Shown here: piece after piece, positions 61,285 to 64,000 of the stretch
How the letters are laid out: each line of letters begins with the position of its first letter
Position numbering within the stretch: position 1 is the first letter of the stretch
Source of the DNA: Butyrivibrio sp.
GTDB taxonomy: Bacteria; Bacillota; Clostridia; Lachnospirales; Lachnospiraceae
Assembly: GCF_017635265.1 (NCBI RefSeq)
Contig: NZ_JAGBLU010000001.1
Coordinates: 1-64,000, forward strand
Direction of reading: 5' to 3'
DNA: 64,000 nt
Translations under genes and position numbers: made by a program
Notes under the pieces: model-generated
Seen by the model: only the letters and a program-made list of their open reading frames with translations
Databases searched by the model: none
Told to the model about the DNA's origin: nothing

Positions 61285-63036
61285 TCAGTTCATATAAACC
61301 ACAGAATATGCTCCAAGATTTTCCACAATATAATTGTCTTCATTTTCAAAAAGTGACACTTCAGCACTTGATACAACAAACACTGTTTCTTCGTACTCTT
61401 TTGCAGTTACATCCTCCGGAAGATCCGCAAATATGAAGTTTCCAAAGCTCTTTGCAGTTCTGAACATTGCACTGTCATCATAATAAACAACCGTGTCATT
61501 AAAAAGGTGCGGATCATAGTCAGTATAGTAAAGTGCTATGATAAACGGTGCCGATAAACCATCATATGTTGAGTATATCTGTCTCTCATCCCCTGCCACT
61601 TCATAAGCTCTTTTTACAGCATCTCCGTAGGTAGGCATAAATATGCTGATGGTCTTGCTGTTATAATCCGTAAAATAGTCTTTTACAAACGAAACATCGG
61701 CAAGCAGTAAAGTGCTCAAAATAATAATTGCGATTTTCCTGCTGTTTGAATAGATAAAGTCAAAGCCTCTCACAAAGGCATAAATAAGCGGAATAAAAAA
61801 TGTAACCATTCGGCTTATATCTGTTTCAACAGCAACGGATAAAATGACATTGGCAACTATAAATGCCGCAAATGCAGCGTTTTTACAATAATATTCACAC
61901 TTCTCTTTTTCTGTGATTTTCTTATTAAGTCCCTTTATAAAGTCCTTAAAAATTATAAAAATGCCAATGAAAATAACAGGAAAAGTAAACTCGAATAAAG
62001 TCGCATAGCCCGGATAAAAATGACATAGCATATCTTCATCATTTCCGACCGTAAGCACAAGTCCCAATACTTTAATATTGTTTAAGAGCTTTCCGGGAAG
62101 CGAAGAATCCAATGTAAGAAATACCTCTCCGCTTCTGGTTGCAGTAAGTTTGTTTATGCAAAAATAATCAGTCACAATTTCAGGCAGCCCCAGATAGTTA
62201 ACTGCATAAAATAAAAAGAGGGGCATAAAAATCATCATAAAGACAACTCCTGAAACAATGACCTCCTTTACACCTAACACTCCTTTGATAAGTGCATATA
62301 CACACGCAATCAAGATAAACATCGGAATTATCATTGTTCCTGCGCCATAGCCATACATTCCCACTGCCAGAAGCCCTGCGCAAAAAGCAAAACTCTTTAT
62401 CGTTTTTTTCCTGAGTGCTACAAGAAATGAGTAAAGTCCTATTATCTGAAGGAAGGGCATTATATTGCTGTCAAGGCTCCATCTGCTTAATATCACATGC
62501 CATGGGCATAGTGCCAAAAAAGCTGTTCCCATAAGAGCCAACACGTTCTTTTTCCCATCAAAACCCGAATATGAAAAGATTTCTTTTAACACAAAGAAAA
62601 AAACAAAAACCGTAAGGATTCCCAGTATTGCCGGAAGGAGTCTTAGTTTGACAACTCCTGTGCCAAAGAGCTTTACCGATATCATATTAAGATAAATCAT
62701 AAGCTCGCTGTTTCCGCCGCTTCCAAAAGCGAGGGGATGAACAGGGTATGCATAGCCATTTCTGTCTATGCCATAACGGGCAAGAGCAAACGCTTCATAT
62801 CCTATTGACGCTTCATCCTGCTGCAGGCCATAAGGCACGCTTCCCAGCATAAACAATCTTAAAGCCGAAGCAATTATCATTGTCAGCGCAAAAAGAATAT
62901 TGGTCGTCCCTGCAGTCAAATCCTTTATTTCACAATTATTCTTTGATGTTCTGTTTTTGTAAATAACAACAGCTGCTACGCCAAAACAAACGTATGCAGC
63001 CGTCATTATATAATTGTAATAATCAATTATTCTCAT
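61285..63036 (-). CDS. Membrane glycosyltransferase, GT39/GT83 (PMT/ArnT)-like
   Basis: A 583-aa membrane protein with about 12-13 helices. The first extracytoplasmic loop has the Asp-Glu pair and context of the C-type glycosyltransferases (LQQDEASIGYEAFALARYG, about residues 72-90) that use polyprenyl-phosphate sugars. LSRWSLDSNIMPFLQ and a large extracytoplasmic C-terminal domain (about 455-583) fit this class. The acceptor could be a lipid, wall polymer or protein; nothing shows which. It starts two bases after the stop of the glycoside-hydrolase gene, so the two are co-translated. Confidence 0.8.
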   Translation of the reverse strand: MRIIDYYNYIMTAAYVCFGVAAVVIYKNRTSKNNCEIKDLTAGTTNILFALTMIIASALRLFMLGSVPYGLQQDEASIGYEAFALARYGIDRNGYAYPVHPLAFGSGGNSELMIYLNMISVKLFGTGVVKLRLLPAILGILTVFVFFFVLKEIFSYSGFDGKKNVLALMGTAFLALCPWHVILSRWSLDSNIMPFLQIIGLYSFLVALRKKTIKSFAFCAGLLAVGMYGYGAGTMIIPMFILIACVYALIKGVLGVKEVIVSGVVFMMIFMPLFLFYAVNYLGLPEIVTDYFCINKLTATRSGEVFLTLDSSLPGKLLNNIKVLGLVLTVGNDEDMLCHFYPGYATLFEFTFPVIFIGIFIIFKDFIKGLNKKITEKEKCEYYCKNAAFAAFIVANVILSVAVETDISRMVTFFIPLIYAFVRGFDFIYSNSRKIAIIILSTLLLADVSFVKDYFTDYNSKTISIFMPTYGDAVKRAYEVAGDERQIYSTYDGLSAPFIIALYYTDYDPHLFNDTVVYYDDSAMFRTAKSFGNFIFADLPEDVTAKEYEETVFVVSSAEVSLFENEDNYIVENLGAYSVVYMN

Positions 63037-63038
63037 TT

Positions 63039-64000
63039 TTATCTCGCATTCATAGCAGCATTCCAGTCGGAAATTCCCATAATTGCTGCTGATCTTTGTA
63101 TATAAGCATTGGCATTCGGACCATTCATCTGCTGAAAAAACTCAAAAGCAAGCTTTGGGGTTCCATCCTGTCTGGTGAGTCCAACAGACAATCCCTGTGA
63201 TACTTCTAAAGGATAATCTGTCTGTCTGTTAAATGCAATAAGTTTAATATACTGATTTGCAGCTACTCTCTGATAAGCATACACAATAGCTGCTGCCTGA
63301 GCCTCTTCTCCTTGTGTTGAAGTATATCCGATTTCGGTTAAAAGTATAGGTCTTACAGCACCTTTGGAATTTCGCATGGCAGGCTGACACATGTAATCAG
63401 TCAGCTGTTCTATATTCTCCATAGAAAGATACGGAGTGTTTACGTCATGCCTGATCATTGCCTGTGCAGTTTCATCTTTGGGAGACCAAAACGTAGTCCA
63501 TGTCATAGGATAGTTATAAGGATGTTCAGCAAGGCCCCAGTCAATATTGCCCTGAGCGGTTATACAGGCATTTATAGCTTCAAGGGTAGCCCTTGCAGAA
63601 TAGTATGAACCTGCATTGTGGATCTGAGTCCAGTTCTGATCAAGACTTATGCAGACATACGCATTGGCATTCCTGCTTTTGATTGCATTATAACAAATCC
63701 TGAGTTCATCAGCGTAAAGCTGCGCATAAGTCATAAGATCATTTACAGAAGAATAATTCCAGACATTTTTGGCATTAACTTCATTGCCGATAACCCAGTT
63801 ATCCACCTGTCCAAAACCATTCTGCCCATTATATCTGTAAGCAAGGTATGAAACCACTGCTTCAAGATATTCAAGCCCCTTATCTTCAGAGGTATTCATC
63901 ATGTAATGAAGAGCTTTGCCGCCTCTTGAAGTTGGCGCTATCATAAACTCCTCACCTGAAGACCTGGGATTCAAAAGAACTATCGTCACTCCCATCCCCT
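63039..64000 (-). CDS. DUF5722-like glycoside hydrolase, C-terminal part (cut by window edge)
   Basis: The open frame runs off the right edge, so its start is missing; the ATG at 63995 is internal. The visible 318 residues look like the C-terminal two thirds of a clan-A TIM-barrel hydrolase. VDNWVIGNEVNAKNVWN holds an acid/base Glu after Asn, and RPILLTEIGYTST holds a likely nucleophile Glu at the end of strand 7. I match it to the DUF5722 family from memory of this type of sequence; the family assignment is moderate. It is followed after two bases by the glycosyltransferase gene, so synthesis and trimming of one glycan may be coupled. Confidence 0.7.
   Translation of the reverse strand, partial: GMGVTIVLLNPRSSGEEFMIAPTSRGGKALHYMMNTSEDKGLEYLEAVVSYLAYRYNGQNGFGQVDNWVIGNEVNAKNVWNYSSVNDLMTYAQLYADELRICYNAIKSRNANAYVCISLDQNWTQIHNAGSYYSARATLEAINACITAQGNIDWGLAEHPYNYPMTWTTFWSPKDETAQAMIRHDVNTPYLSMENIEQLTDYMCQPAMRNSKGAVRPILLTEIGYTSTQGEEAQAAAIVYAYQRVAANQYIKLIAFNRQTDYPLEVSQGLSVGLTRQDGTPKLAFEFFQQMNGPNANAYIQRSAAIMGISDWNAAMNAR

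Overview
This window comes from a low-to-moderate GC Gram-positive chromosome that looks like a rumen or gut Lachnospiraceae of the Butyrivibrio / Pseudobutyrivibrio type. The evidence is the Firmicutes-type core gene order (pyrH-frr-uppS-cdsA-dxr-rseP-ispG-polC and rimP-nusA-ylxR-ylxQ-infB-rbfA-nrnA-truB-ribF), PolC-type DNA polymerase, strong AGGAGG ribosome sites, and two beta-glucosidase-family GH3 enzymes with reversed domain order, a layout known from Butyrivibrio and Ruminococcus. The organism assignment is inference. Nearly everything is on the minus strand; only the 18.0-22.7 kb block is on the plus strand.

Accessory half (1-31.6 kb). From the left edge come two membrane-fusion (HlyD/MacA-like) adaptors, one cut by the edge, and a phosphoglucomutase. 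A glycan-use locus follows. In transcription order it is GH2 beta-galactosidase, anchored esterase, LytTR regulator, GHKL sensor and GPH-type sugar symporter, then an anchored GH3, a small 4-TM protein and an intracellular GH43. A second LytTR/GHKL pair lies just upstream. A second glycan-use operon (22.8-30.4 kb) has a GH78 rhamnosidase, a GPH symporter, another anchored GH3 and another small 4-TM protein. Together these suggest trimming of plant-type oligosaccharides at the cell surface, sodium- or proton-coupled import and cytoplasmic finishing, with the membrane sensors controlling expression. Between the two loci a plus-strand cassette holds an SGNH lipoprotein with leucine-rich repeats, a 51-aa membrane peptide, an AlgI-like MBOAT acyltransferase and a second SGNH protein with the opposite domain order. 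It is probably an extracellular polysaccharide O-acetylation system.

Core half (31.7-64 kb). ribF, truB, nrnA, rbfA, infB, ylxQ, rnpM, nusA and rimP form one long translation/transcription block with a clear promoter ahead of rimP. A tRNA-Glu(CTC) with its own promoter and terminator lies upstream. From 40.7 to 47.3 kb an insert separates rimP from polC. It holds a 2-hydroxyacid dehydrogenase, a short EAL phosphodiesterase, a Cache-type chemoreceptor, an oligopeptide-binding lipoprotein whose C-terminal module sits at its N-terminus, and a PAP2 phosphatase. polC, ispG, rseP, dxr, cdsA, uppS, frr and pyrH follow, preceded by a bactofilin and a polysaccharide deacetylase, so cell-envelope genes dominate. 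The right edge has a secreted protein of unknown function, a GT39/83-like membrane glycosyltransferase and a truncated DUF5722-like glycoside hydrolase.

Points most worth a second look: the two mirror-image SGNH/LRR proteins around the MBOAT gene; the permuted peptide-binding protein co-transcribed with a chemoreceptor; the repeated GH3 + 4-TM module; a valine in place of the invariant P-loop glycine of IF-2; and AgrA-like direct repeats in front of the first glycan-use operon. No IS element, prophage, CRISPR array or rRNA was seen. No stretch above 300 bases lacks a gene once the preferred starts are used.
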